This document shows positions 16,422-25,276 of a DNA stretch of 27,500 bases, one piece after another. The notes under the pieces were generated by a model that had not been told where the DNA came from, ran no database searches, and saw only the letters and a program-made list of their open reading frames with translations. The position numbers and the translations under genes were made by a program. The DNA is from Symbiodinium natans. Taxonomy: Eukaryota; Sar; Dinophyceae; Suessiales; Symbiodiniaceae. Within the stretch, counting starts at the first letter, position 1. The number at the start of each line of letters is the position of its first letter. The stretch lies in contig CAJNDS010000724.1 of assembly GCA_905221605.1 (NCBI GenBank), forward strand, positions 42,501 through 70,000, given 5' to 3'.

Positions 16422-16501
16422 GGCTCCCTGCGACCACTGTGCCCAGGGAGAGGGCGCGTGCTCCGCGCCAGAATTGCTTGGAAGGCTAGGCCGGAAACCT
16501 G
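16422..16501 (+). CDS. Exon candidate
   Basis: It has a strong acceptor (CTCTTATAACATCCCAG) and a CTG/GTAGGC donor. GSLRPLCPGRGRVLRARIAW is open in one frame, and another (LPATTVPRERARAPRQN) is open to a possible GC donor at 16485. Confidence 0.45.
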
Positions 16502-16515
16502 GTAGGCTCAAGGGG

Positions 16516-16590
16516 GGTTTAGGGTTTAGGGTTTAGGGTTTAGGGTTTAGGGTTTAGGGTTTAGGGTTTAGGGTTTAGGGTTTGGGGTTT
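16516..16590 (+). repeat. TTTAGGG array
   Basis: Clean, with two TTTGGGG units. Confidence 0.95.
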
Positions 16591-16686
16591 AGGGTTTGGG
16601 GCTTTCTGGTGTTTAGGGCTGCTAGGGTTTAGGGCTTCGGCTGTACTTTGGATTTAGGGTTTTTGGGCGCTTTGGGGAGGGCTCAG

Positions 16687-16725
16687 GTGTTTCGTGTATG
16701 GCCGTTGGCTTGGGAGCTCGGCTCG
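16687..16725 (+). CDS. Exon candidate
   Basis: The acceptor is GGAGGGCTCAG and the donor TCG/GTCTCC. The frame compatible with both neighbours reads CFVYGRWLGSSA. Confidence 0.35.
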
Positions 16726-16916
16726 GTCTCCTAATTCCTCACACCCTAAACCCTACCCCCAAACCCTAAACCCTAAACCCAAAACCCGAAACCCTAAACC
16801 CTAAACCCTAAACCCAAAACCCTAAACGTTGTTAATTTGGGTTTAAGGAAGAGGGTTGAGGATTGGGGGACTTCGGGTGTGGCCGCATGTCTTGAACTGC
16901 CCTTGGCACCCTACAG

Positions 16917-16959
16917 CGCCGAAACCATGCATGGAAACCCTAAACGGCCCCAACCCTTA
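16917..16959 (+). CDS. Exon candidate
   Basis: It has a strong acceptor (GCCCTTGGCACCCTACAG). The GTTAGG donor lies where the next telomeric array starts. In phase it reads AETMHGNPKRPQPL. Confidence 0.4.
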
Positions 16960-16961
16960 GT

Positions 16962-17190
16962 TAGGGTTTAGGGTTTAGGGTTTAGGGTTTAGGGTTTAGG
17001 GTTTAGGGTTTAGGGTTTAGGGTTTAGGGTTTAGGGTAGGGTTTAGGGTTTAGGGTTTAGGGTTTAGGGTTTAGGGTTTAGGGTTTAGGGTTTAGGGTTT
17101 AGGGTTTAGGGTTTAGGGTTTAGGGTTTAGGGTTTAGGGTTTGGGGTTTGGGGTTTGGGGTTTGGGGTTTGGGGTTTGGGGGGGTAGGGT
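16962..17190 (+). repeat. TTTAGGG array with TTTGGGG end
   Basis: About 30 units, the last several TTTGGGG. Confidence 0.95.
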
Positions 17191-17425
17191 TTAGGGTCTA
17201 GAGCTCAGGGTTTAGGCCACCTCTTGCCTAAAGGGCTTCCATAGAGGTTCGGGCTCAGGGTTCGCACCTGGGATGACGTTCCACCGAACCGTTCCTACCC
17301 CCAAACCCAGAACCTTATGGTGGCAACTGGTACTATAAAGGGTTTAGGGTTTAGGGATTAGGGATTAGGGTTTAGGATGTAAAATTCCTCGGGGATGTTG
17401 GTGTGATGCTCTCCCCAGTTTGCAG

Positions 17426-17648
17426 ATGAACCCTGCGGCTTCTTGCGACCATCCCAAAGCTTGCACTGTGCGCCGCGTGCATGGGCCGACAAGACCAAGA
17501 GGAGAGCGGCGTGACGTCTTCACGCTTCTTCCGCTGGGCAAAAACCTCGCCCTCCTTGACCCAAAGCTCGTACTCTGCCCGGTCCGCTTGGGCGTTGCCT
17601 CGAGTTTTTCTTCTCGCACGCCACCATGCGCTTGTCGGATGAATAAAG
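17426..17648 (+). CDS. Largest exon candidate, 74 codons
   Basis: The acceptor is CTCTCCCCAGTTTGCAG and the donor AAAG/GTGTTG. In phase 0 it begins MNPAASCDHPKACTVRRVHG, and an internal stretch reads RRDVFTLLPLGKNLALLDPK. It has several Cys residues and no recognised motif. An alternative acceptor at 17418 would shift the frame. Confidence 0.55.
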
Positions 17649-17957
17649 GTGTTGGTGAATATTCTGGCTTAGGGTTTGGGGTACCACTTGAGGGTACTAT
17701 CCTAGCTAAACCCTATACCCTATCTGGGTAGCAGCTAAGGCTTTAGTGTCGAGTTGGGCCCTCAACATTTGCTCAAATGATCCAATGACTTATGTAGAGG
17801 CTTGTGTGGGGCTGATAGGTTGTTTTGTGCTTTTTCTATCCGGGTTTTAGGTCAGGCTAGGTTTTGGGTTTAGGAAGTTTGGGCTTAGAGTTCAAAGTTA
17901 TTGAGGGGGGGGGGTCCCTAAACCCTAAACCCCAAACCCTAAACCCTAAACATTAAG

Positions 17958-18023
17958 CATGCTTCACGGAGGACCTGCTCCCCGAGTTCGGTGGCCAGCG
18001 CAGGCAGCGTCTCCGTGACAAAC
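17958..18023 (+). CDS. Exon candidate
   Basis: It has a very good donor (AAAC/GTAAGG). The acceptor CATTAAG is repeat-derived. In phase with 17648 it reads CFTEDLLPEFGGQRRQRLRD. Confidence 0.5.
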
Positions 18024-18063
18024 GTAAGGGCCTCGCGCTGCAGCCCCAAACCTAAACCCCGCG

Positions 18064-18130
18064 TTTAGGGTTTAGGGTTTAGGGTTTAGGGTTTAGGGTT
18101 TAGGGTTTAGGGTTTAGGGTTTAGGGTTTA
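18064..18130 (+). repeat. TTTAGGG array
   Basis: Clean; ends near the partial inverted-repeat element. Confidence 0.95.
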
Positions 18131-18138
18131 GCGAGCTC

Positions 18139-18196
18139 ATGAGGGAACCTAAACCCTAAACAAAAAAGGGGAATACGGGCCTACTCTGGGTCCTGG
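18139..18196 (+). mobile_element. Degenerate partial copy of the same element
   Basis: It shares GAGGGAACCTAAAC, AAAAAAGGGGAATA and CTACTCTGGG with the two better copies but lacks the left end. It is partly converted to CCCTAAA. Confidence 0.4.
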
Positions 18197-18306
18197 ATAG
18201 GGTTTACAGGGTTTAGGGTTTACAGGGTTATAGGGTTTTTTCTGGGTGGATAGGGTTTATAGGCCTTGTGGTACGGTTTAGGCTCTGTGTCCTAGACTGT
18301 CAAAAG

Positions 18307-18370
18307 GAAGAGCCATAGGCCCGGCAGCCCAAATGCCAAAGTCCGAAGACCGACGCCCTGGCCCTGGAAC
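18307..18370 (+). CDS. Exon candidate with probable GC donor
   Basis: The acceptor is CTGTCAAAAG. In phase it reads RAIGPAAQMPKSEDRRPGPG. No GT is available before TGA, so AAC/GCCATC is assumed. Confidence 0.35.
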
Positions 18371-19554
18371 GCCATCATGAAACCCACAGTTTATTTAGGG
18401 TTCAGGGCTTAGGCTTATAGGGTTATAGGGCTATAGGTTTTAGGGTTTCCGGTTTAGGGATACGTCCTAGTCAAACCCGAAACCCCAGACCTGAAACAAT
18501 CCTTTAAGCCCCATGCCCAAAAGTCCAAACCTCAAAAGCTAAGCCGCAACCCCCCCCCCCCCCCCCACCCCAACTAGGGCTGAGTGGAGTTGCAAAGCCC
18601 ACAGCACTCAACAATTTGAAGGGAGAGAGAGAGAGAGAGACAGACAGACCCAAACCCACCTCAACTTTCTTGATGAACATACCTGCTCTCAAAGTCTACA
18701 TTTCCCTTCTAAACAAATCCCGAGAAGGACCTTTTCCTCAAGCCCCCACATAAGCCCCTGTCTCTGAAGCCCCAAGACTTCACACCCAAGAACCTGACTT
18801 TTAGGTTTAGGGTTTAGGGTTTAGGGTTTAGGGTTTAGGGTTTAGGGTTTAGGGTTTAGGGTTTAGGGTTTAGGGTTTAGGGTTTAGGGTTTAGGGTTTA
18901 GGGTTTAGGGTTTAGGGTTTAGGGTTTAGGTTTTAGGGCTTTTGGGTTTCGGGTTCGGGGTTTACCGTAGGGACTCTAGGCCCGCTCTACCCCCCCCCCC
19001 ACCCCCCACCGCCCCCGATCACCCCCGACAAACCCGAAATCCTAAATCCCAAGACTAAACCCTGTCACCCCCTCCAAAAAGAACATGTGTATAACAATAA
19101 ATACATAATGAAAAAGGAAAATAGAGTGGATATATATATATATATATCTACACATATATATATATATATATATATACATCAGACAAAAATATATAACATT
19201 CTCGAAGAAAATAGAACAGAGACACAGAGAGGGAGAGAGAGAGAGAGACAGATAGGTAGGTAGGTAGATAGGTAGGTAGACAGATGATAAATAGGCAGAT
19301 AGAAAGACTGTTTTTTCTATGGATACGATACATTATAACTTAGTTGTCCAGAAACCTCGGGAAACTAAAGGTTAACCTTTGGGATTATAAGGGGATTAGA
19401 CTACCCCAAAAAGGTTAAAGGTTACCTACTCTGCTCCTAACCCTAAACCCTAAACCCTAAACCCTAAACCCTAAGCCCTAAACCCTAAACCCTAAACCCT
19501 AAACCCTAAACCCTAAACCCTAAACCCTAAACCCTAAACACCACACTCCCACAG
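18371..19554. repeat. Long intron of mixed simple repeats
   Basis: C homopolymer (about 18550-18566), GA microsatellite (about 18622-18640), TTTAGGG (18803-18930), C-rich (18990-19015), AT microsatellite (19129-19178), GA and GGTA/GATA repeats (19218-19300), palindrome AAAGGTTAACCTTT (19367-19380), CCCTAAA (19436-19540). No exon convincing enough to list. Confidence 0.8.
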
Positions 19555-19617
19555 CTCTCGCGCTGCATCGGCCGGCCACACCCAGGCCTCCTGCAGCTGG
19601 CGCTCGACGCTGTCAAG
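19555..19617 (+). CDS. Exon candidate with near-consensus splice sites
   Basis: The acceptor is CCACACTCCCACAG and the donor GTCAAG/GTCCGC. Phase 0 reads LSRCIGRPHPGLLQLALDAV. The frame that links 18370 to 20033 reads SRAASAGHTQASCSWRSTL. Confidence 0.5.
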
Positions 19618-19647
19618 GTCCGCGGCCTTTGCGGGTTTTTGTTTGAA

Positions 19648-20025
19648 GGGTCTAGGGTTTAGGGTTTAGGGTTTAGGGTTTGGGGTTTAGGGTTTAGGGT
19701 TTAGGGTTTGGGGTTTGGCGTTTAGGGTTTAGGGGTTTAGGGGTTTAGGGGTTTAGGGTTTAGGGTTAATTTTTAGGGTTTAGGGTTTAGGGTTTTGGGT
19801 TTGTCGGGGCTGAGGTTTCACACTAGGTTCAAGGGCTTCGGATGAAGGGTTTATGGCGCTGACGTGTTTGCACTAGGGCTTAGGGCCTCGGGTTCAGGGT
19901 TTGAGGTTTAGGATGTCGGGACCAGGTTTAGGGTTTAGGGTTTTCGGTTCTAGGGTTTAGGGTTTAGGGTTCAGGGTTTTGGGTTTAGGGTTCAGGGTTT
20001 TGGGTTTAGGGTTTAGGGTTTAGGA
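19648..20025 (+). repeat. TTTAGGG-type arrays with spacers
   Basis: Mixed TTTAGGG, TTTGGGG and GGGGTTTA units. Confidence 0.9.
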
Positions 20026-20032
20026 ATTGCAG

Positions 20033-20086
20033 TGAGGACTCGGGGTTCCCAAAGGACTGCGAAGGCCCACGGGTCTGGATTCAAGG
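20033..20086 (+). CDS. Exon candidate
   Basis: The acceptor is TTTAGGAATTGCAG and the donor GTAGCG. In phase it reads EDSGFPKDCEGPRVWIQ. Confidence 0.45.
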
Positions 20087-20169
20087 GTAGCGAGACAAAG
20101 CTGATAAGGTTTCAGGGTTGGGTTTAGGGTTTAGGGTTTATGGTTTGGGGTTTAGGGTTTAGGGTTCAG

Positions 20170-20290
20170 GGTTGGGGCGAAAAGTATAGAGCATCGGTTC
20201 AAAACGAACCCTGGAACGCCTCCGCAAACCTCTCAGCCTGCCGAGACCCCTAAACTCTACACCGGGCCCAAACACGATACAAACCTCTTC
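20170..20290 (+). CDS. Exon candidate, 3' end uncertain
   Basis: After GGTTCAG, in phase with 20086, it reads GAKSIEHRFKTNPGTPPQTS and on through PAETPKLYTGPKHDTNLF. The frame stops at TAA 20309. A GC donor at 20291 is assumed. It could also be a terminal exon. Confidence 0.4.
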
Positions 20291-20409
20291 GCCATGAGCC
20301 TGAACCTCTAAACCGCCGAGGCACAAATCCCAAACCGTTTCAACCCTCAACCTGCCAACCCTTGCAGTTTAAGGCCGGCTTGGGGGGGGAGGGGGGGAGG
20401 TGGGTGGGC

Positions 20410-20475
20410 CCTAAACCCTAAACCCTAAACCCTAAACCCTTTACCCTTTACCCTAAACCCTAAACCCTAAACCTT
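20410..20475 (-). repeat. CCCTAAA/CCCTTTA array
   Basis: Flanked by G-rich sequence on both sides. Confidence 0.9.
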
Positions 20476-20647
20476 AAAGGGGGTTGGAAGGGGTGGGGGG
20501 GACGGGGGTGGGGGGAGGTGAGAAGGGCGACCCTTGAAGCCCCAAACGCCCCAAAACCCCTAAGAGCCCTGAACCCCCAGAGGCCTAAACCCTAAAGTCC
20601 TAAGCCCCCAAGTCCGAAAAGTTCGAAACCCCCCCCAAAAAAAAACT

Positions 20648-21047
<400 letters not shown>

Positions 21048-21139
21048 CCCTAAACCCTAAATCCTATATCCCCTCCCCACAAGAAGGCCTAAAACCCCTC
21101 AAAGGCGAACCGAGTTTCCGATGCAAGCGTAGGGCGTAG

Positions 21140-21193
21140 GATGCTCGAGACCTCCCACGACCGGCCTCGCCGAACGGCAAGCTTTTGCAGGGC
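21140..21193 (+). CDS. Exon candidate, frame uncertain
   Basis: The acceptor is AGGGCGTAG. The GTTTAG donor opens the next array. CSRPPTTGLAERQAFAG or MLETSHDRPRRTASF can be read. Confidence 0.3.
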
Positions 21194-21316
21194 GTTTAGG
21201 GTTTAGGGTTTAGGGTTTAGGGTTTAGGGTTTAGGGTTTAGGGTTTAGGGTTTAGGGCTTAGTGTTTAGGGTTTAGGGTTTAGGGTTTAGGGCTTAGGGC
21301 TTAGGGCTTACGGCTT
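21194..21316 (+). repeat. TTTAGGG/CTTAGGG array
   Basis: Begins at the donor of 21193. Confidence 0.95.
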
Positions 21317-21377
21317 AGGGTTTAGGCGTTGTTTTCCTTGGGGGTTTGGACGCTTTGAGGATTTGGGGAACTAGCAG

Positions 21378-21428
21378 GACACAGAAACTGCCGAGGCGTC
21401 TAGGCCTTCCTTGGCTTAGGGGAAAACG
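21378..21428 (+). CDS. Exon candidate, frame uncertain
   Basis: The acceptor is GAACTAGCAG and the donor ACG/GTAAAA. TQKLPRRLGLPWLRGK is open across it. DTETAEASRPSLA is open but stops before the donor. Confidence 0.25.
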
Positions 21429-21693
21429 GTAAAATGCCCAAGGATGCAACGCAACAAGACATACACCCTAAATGACATAAGCCGACGTTCTCAGACCCTA
21501 ACTCTAAACCCTAAACCCTAAACCCTAAGCCCTCAACCCTAAACCCCAAACCCTGTGGCCTCTCAGCCTTGAAAGGTTTTTGTTTAGGATTTCGGGCTCA
21601 ATCCTGAAGCACTCTCAAAGCCCAGAACCAAAAAACCCTCGCCCCAAAACCCTCAAAGCAAAAATCTTGGGGAAAATTTACACCATGTGCAGC

Positions 21694-21714
21694 CGCCCTG
21701 CACGAAGTACACGG
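21694..21714 (+). CDS. Micro-exon candidate, 21 nt
   Basis: It lies between ACACCATGTGCAG and CACG/GTGCCA and reads ALHEVH. The minus strand reads GCGTVYFVQGGCTWC, so the strand is uncertain. Confidence 0.2.
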
Positions 21715-21724
21715 TGCCACAACC

Positions 21725-22040
21725 CCAAACCCTAAACCACCTAAACCCTAAAACCCCCTAAACCGTAGACTCGAAAAACCCTTAACTCCCTAAACCCTAA
21801 ACCCAAAACCTTAAGCCCTAAACCCTAAACCCCCTGAACCTTAAGCCCCCTAAACCCTACACCCCCTTAACCCCCTAAACCCTAAGCCCCCTAAACCTTA
21901 AACCCTCTAAACCCTAAACCTTAAAGCCCTCAGCCTTGAAGCCCTCAGCAGACGACTCCCAGGGCCTGATAGAAACCCTAAACCCTAAACCTTGAATATA
22001 CCTTAGTGTGATTTAAACCCTAAACCCTTAACCCTAAACC
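21725..22040 (-). repeat. Degenerate CCCTAAA with CCCCCTAAA variants
   Basis: Includes the truncated exon duplicate at 21949. Confidence 0.85.
21949..21972 (+). repeat. Diverged duplicate of the 22066 exon start
   Basis: CAGACGACTCCCAGGGCC and the following TGATAG match 22063-22087 (CAGATGACTCCGCGGGGCC, TGATAG). The copy is cut off by CCCTAAA repeat. Confidence 0.6.
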
Positions 22041-22065
22041 CGGTATCGGGCTCTTTGGGCAACAG

Positions 22066-22139
22066 ATGACTCCGCGGGGCCTGATAGCCGCTCCGCCTCC
22101 TCTTCGATATCTGCTGGAGCTGGAACAACACCCTCCAGG
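22066..22139 (+). CDS. Exon candidate
   Basis: The acceptor is CTCTTTGGGCAACAG and the donor AGG/GTATCC. It reads MTPRGLIAAPPPLRYLLELE and then QHPP. A diverged copy of its first 21-22 nt plus the acceptor lies at 21949-21972. Confidence 0.5.
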
Positions 22140-22255
22140 GTATCCACCTCCGAGTTTAGGGTTTAGAGTTTAGGGTTTCGGGTTTAGGGTTTAGGGTTTA
22201 GGGTTTAGGCTTATTTGGAGCTTAGGGCTCAGTGTTTCGGTCTTGAGGGCTTCAG

Positions 22256-22299
22256 GGATACGGCTCCAAGTCAACAAGCCGAACAGCTGATGGGCCAGA
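22256..22299 (+). CDS. Exon candidate
   Basis: The acceptor is GAGGGCTTCAG and the donor CAGA/GTGTCA. In phase with 22139 it reads DTAPSQQAEQLMGQ. The frame stays open to 22330. Confidence 0.45.
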
Positions 22300-22332
22300 G
22301 TGTCATTCGGGAGGCGGAGTATTCTTCTGAAA

Positions 22333-22397
22333 AACCCTAAACCCTAAACCCTAAACCCTAAACCCTAAACCCTAAACCCTAAACCCTAAACCCTAAA
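22333..22397 (-). repeat. CCCTAAA array
   Basis: Forms much of the intron 22300-22415. Confidence 0.95.
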
Positions 22398-22415
22398 TCT
22401 GGCGGAATTTCGCAG

Positions 22416-22445
22416 CATACCCAGATTCCTGGGAGGATCTGAAAA
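22416..22445 (+). CDS. Exon candidate, 30 nt
   Basis: It has a strong acceptor (CTGGCGGAATTTCGCAG) and an AAAA/GTAGAG donor. In phase with both neighbours it reads YPDSWEDLK. Confidence 0.5.
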
Positions 22446-22552
22446 GTAGAGCCCCCAAATAGTACCCTATGCTGCCTATGCTACTAGGGTCATTCTTGGG
22501 AAACCCTTAAGGGGATCGCTTCTTCTTTGGATCCTCCCAAGGCTCTGGGCAG

Positions 22553-22620
22553 TTCACGACATGGATGTCGACCAAACGACCGCAGCCCGCAAAAAACTTC
22601 TTAGCTTGCGCAAAAATCAG
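22553..22620 (+). CDS. Exon candidate, well supported
   Basis: The acceptor is GGCTCTGGGCAG and the donor AATCAG/GTTACC. In phase it reads HDMDVDQTTAARKKLLSLRK, a plausible basic helix. The next intron (22621-22730) is mostly CCCTAAA array. Confidence 0.55.
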
Positions 22621-22621
22621 G

Positions 22622-22708
22622 TTACCCTAAACCCTAAACCCTAAACCCTAAACCCTAAACCCTAAACCCTAAACCCTAAACCCTAAACCCTAAACCCTAA
22701 ACCCTAAC
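22622..22708 (-). repeat. CCCTAAA array as intron body
   Basis: Begins within the GTTACC donor and fills most of the 110-nt intron 22621-22730. Confidence 0.95.
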
Positions 22709-22730
22709 CTGACAGCCATAGCATGTTTAG

Positions 22731-22832
22731 GGTTTAGGGTGCATCGCCCTTCACCCGACCCGTATTTGTACGATTGAAGTGCCTCAAAATAGGCATGCCG
22801 CAGTCATCGAAATGACTCGGTCTGATGAGCTG
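22731..22832 (+). CDS. Exon candidate, well supported
   Basis: It has a near-consensus donor (CTG/GTAAGA). It reads CIALHPTRICTIEVPQNRHA and then AVIEMTRSDEL. Telomeric TTTAG acceptors at 22730 and 22737 are both possible. The first keeps phase 0 with 22620. Confidence 0.55.
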
Positions 22833-22970
22833 GTAAGAAGGCCTCGCTTCTGCACTGCTTGAACCAAGCTCACGAGCTTTCCCGCTCTTCCCGAGACGCG
22901 CGTCTGCTTCATCCTAGGCCTAAGACCTGAAGACCTAAACCCCAAACTGCTTAGGGTCTAGGTTGTCAAG

Positions 22971-23012
22971 AAGCGACTGCCTCAACTGCTCATGGAACTG
23001 CCCCATGGTCAG
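22971..23012 (+). CDS. Exon candidate, 14 codons
   Basis: It lies between GGTTGTCAAG and CAG/GTCGCT and is exactly in phase. It reads KRLPQLLMELPHGQ. The minus strand of 22940-23085 is also strikingly protein-like, so the strand call here is less secure. Confidence 0.4.
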
Positions 23013-23578
23013 GTCGCTGTAGAGCCACAACAATGCATTGAGGCGAGTCAATGCCGGGCAGTCGTCAATAAACGAGAAGCCCCTAATTCAACCCCCTACA
23101 CCCTATCAACCCTAACCCCTGAATTAAACCAAGCACCCCACAGCCTTACCTCTGAATCCCTCCCAAGGCCTAAGGCCCTGGGGTCGTAGTATGAGGCCCT
23201 GTTTCATCAGAATAGGTACGTGTAGATGACGTGAGTTTAGAGGGATTCTATTGTGACATTCTTGTCTAGGGTGTAGTTTAGGACTTAGGGGTCTTAAGTC
23301 TTCCGGGGCTTCGGGATAACGGCTAACAGGGTGGAGCGCTTATGGGGTTCTTTGACGACCCGATTTGCAGAGAGCATAGACTTTAGATAGACAATGTAGC
23401 CCCCTCCGAACAAGGTAGGCACTTCCCTCAGCACTACATTTTTTGAGCCTAAGCCCTGACCCTAAACCCCAAGCACCCTAACCTTACACCCTACACCCTA
23501 AATCCTAAACCCCAAACCCTAAACCCAGAACCCTGAACCCTAAAGCCCGGCCTCCTTATGCTCCTCCTCGGTCGCAAG

Positions 23579-23639
23579 GTCCGCCACGGCCGTGGCCGGA
23601 CGCGTCTTGCCCGGGATGCTGCGTCCGCGGAGGGGGCAG
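23579..23639 (+). CDS. Exon candidate, arginine-rich
   Basis: The acceptor is a pyrimidine-rich run (23551-23569) then GTCGCAAG. The donor is GCAG/GTCCTG. In phase 0 it reads VRHGRGRTRLARDAASAEGA. The minus strand is also open. Confidence 0.4.
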
Positions 23640-23791
23640 GTCCTGTCCAGGGGGATGGGGGGGTTGAGGGTTTAGGGTTTAAGGTTAAGGGTTAGGGTAT
23701 TTACGGTCTAGGGTGAGGGTATTTAGGGTTTAGGGTTAGAGTATTTAGGGTTGAGGGCTGAGGGCTGAGGGTTGAGGGTTGAGGGTTGAGG
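23640..23791 (+). repeat. TTTAGGG/TTGAGGG degenerate array
   Basis: GGGTATTTA and TTGAGGG variants. Confidence 0.85.
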
Positions 23792-23855
23792 GCGGCATGT
23801 TGGATGGGTGGGTTGGGCCTTAAAAGGAGTTTCGAGTGTGAGGTTTCTTCTTTAG

Positions 23856-23935
23856 AGCCCGTAAACTTCAAGGGGGGGCAACCCAAAAAGACAAACACAA
23901 ACACGAGAGACCCGCCCATGAGCTCCAGAATAGAG
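23856..23935 (+). CDS. Exon candidate
   Basis: The acceptor is GGTTTCTTCTTTAG and the donor AGAG/GTTTTC. In phase with 23639 it reads PVNFKGGQPKKTNTNTRDPP and then MSSRIE. Confidence 0.45.
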
Positions 23936-23963
23936 GTTTTCGGGCCTTGGGCGAAAGCATCAG

Positions 23964-24056
23964 AACGCCCAGCATCTTATCTGCACCAACCTGCCTGACG
24001 CTTTCCTCCCCACATTCAAAATCCTAAACCCGACATCCATCAGAAAGCAGAAGAAT
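23964..24056 (+). CDS. Exon candidate, end uncertain
   Basis: After AAAGCATCAG, in phase 0, NAQHLICTNLPDAFLPTFKI and beyond is open to TAA at 24057. The intron before it would be only 28 nt. If instead the sequence reads through from 23935, a different frame (VFGPWAKASERPASYLHQ) stops at 23997-23999. Confidence 0.3.
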
Positions 24057-24180
24057 TAAGAATGTGCGGGTTTCCGACAATAGGGGTACCCTGTTGGGGG
24101 GTCCCTTTAAGGGGATTCTCTTCTATTTGGGGTATAAACTGGTCCCCCTATGTTGGGAAATGCCCATGTAGGCAGTCTAG

Positions 24181-24270
24181 GGCTCAGGGCTGCAAGGGGA
24201 AAGCTCTGCCTGGCGAAGGGCGACGATGCACTGGCACACCTGCATGCTGCTGCGCTGCGATCCGGGAAAA
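24181..24270 (+). CDS. Exon candidate, helix-like, end uncertain
   Basis: After GGCAGTCTAG it reads LRAARGKLCLAKGDDALAHL and then HAAALRSG, an alanine/leucine-rich helical pattern. No clear donor was found. The frame runs on into degenerate CCCAAA repeat. Confidence 0.4.
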
Positions 24271-24427
24271 AAAAGGGCCGACGACAGAAGCCTAAAACCT
24301 CAAAACCCCAAAACCCCAAAAACCCTCAAACGCCCAAAATCCCTCAAAATCGTACACAAAGCCCGAAGCTCTGCAACCCCCAAAAAGCTGCAAAGCCGCT
24401 CACCTTGAACCCCTAAACGAAAACCCC

Positions 24428-24990
24428 AAGCCCGAAACCCAACACACTAAACCCTAAACCCTAAACACTAAACCCTAAACCCTAAACCCTAAACACAAAA
24501 CCCTAAACACTAAACCCTAAACCCTAAACCCCAAGCCCGAAACCCAACACACTAAACCCTAAACCCTAAACCCTAAACCCTAAACCCTAAACCCTCGGGT
24601 TTAGGGTTTAGGGTTTAGGGTTTAGGGTTTAGGGTTTAGGGTTTAGGGTTTAGGGTTTAGGGTTTAGGGTTTAGGGTTTAGGGTTTAGGGTTTAGGGTTT
24701 AAGGCTTAGGTTTTAGGGTTTAGGGTTTAGGGTTTAGGGTTTAGGGTTTAGGGTTTAGGGTTTGGGTTTTAGGTTTAGGGTTTAGGGTTTAGGGTTTAGG
24801 GTTTAGGGTTTAGGGTTTAGGGTTTAGGGTTTAGGGTTTAGGGTTTAGGGTTTAGGGTTTAGGGTTTAGCGTTTCGGGTTTCGGGTTTAGGGTTTAGGGT
24901 TTAGGGTTTAGGGTTTAGAGTTTAGGTTTAGGGTTTAGGGTTTAGGGTTTGGGGTTTGGGGTTTGGGGTTTAGGGTTTAGGGTTTAGGGA
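24428..24990. repeat. Largest telomeric block, with orientation switch
   Basis: CCCTAAA with CACTAAA variants (to 24594), then TTTAGGG (from 24597) for about 390 bp. The segment containing CCCCAAGCCCGAAACCCAACA occurs twice (24424 and 24531). Confidence 0.95.
24552..24639. repeat. Perfect 43-bp inverted repeat of telomeric units
   Basis: CCCTAAA units end at 24594 and TTTAGGG units begin at 24597, with only TC between the arms. Confidence 0.9.
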
Positions 24991-24992
24991 AG

Positions 24993-25032
24993 ATGCCCAT
25001 CTAGCACGGGGCGGAGCTGGCAACTTCAAGGG
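24993..25032 (+). CDS. Exon candidate
   Basis: It starts at the end of the large telomeric block (TTTAGGGAAG) and ends AAGGG/GTTAAG. It reads AHLARGGAGNFK, in phase with the next exon. Confidence 0.35.
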
Positions 25033-25062
25033 GTTAAGTTTAGGGCTTAATTAGGGTTTCAG

Positions 25063-25234
25063 CCTGCCCCGATGCCCGCCCTCCTGCTTCAAAAGAAATC
25101 TTTTAAGGGATGCCCAAAGTTTGACTCGGCCTGGATTTGGGAGAACTGCTCGGGGTCGGCGGCTTGAGCCGGAGGCTCTTAAATCCGGGCCCCCGCGCCG
25201 CCCGTGGTCCAGGGCGGAGCCCGCGCCGCACTAA
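25063..25234 (+). CDS. Candidate terminal exon with stop codon
   Basis: After TTAGGGTTTCAG, in phase with 25032, it reads LPRCPPSCFKRNLLRDAQSL and continues through RGRRLEPEALK to a TAA at 25232-25234, 56 sense codons. The 34 bases 25151-25184 are identical to 4822-4855, where the same frame gives the same residues. The stop coincides with the end of the telomere-repeat landscape, which suggests the gene's 3' end. Another frame (ALLLQKKSFKGCPKFDSAW) is open to 25168. Confidence 0.45.
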
Positions 25235-25276
25235 AGCGCTAGCTTTAAGGGGCGAGCGCCCGAGCCGCCGACCCCG
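25151..25276. repeat. Inverted repeat overlapping the terminal exon
   Basis: CGGGGTCGGCGGCTTG (25151) pairs with CGAGCCGCCGACCCCG (25261) with one mismatch. The arms extend imperfectly inward (CTTAAAT with CTTTAAG). The left arm is the segment shared with 4822-4855. Confidence 0.6.

Noticed and set aside
22940-23085. Minus-strand segment GFSFIDDCPALTRLNALLWL...
   Set aside because: Very protein-like, but with weak splice signals on that strand and no neighbours in phase. Kept as the strongest argument against the plus-only model.
24552-24639. Head-to-head telomere fusion
   Set aside because: The strand order is C-rich then G-rich, the reverse of an end fusion.
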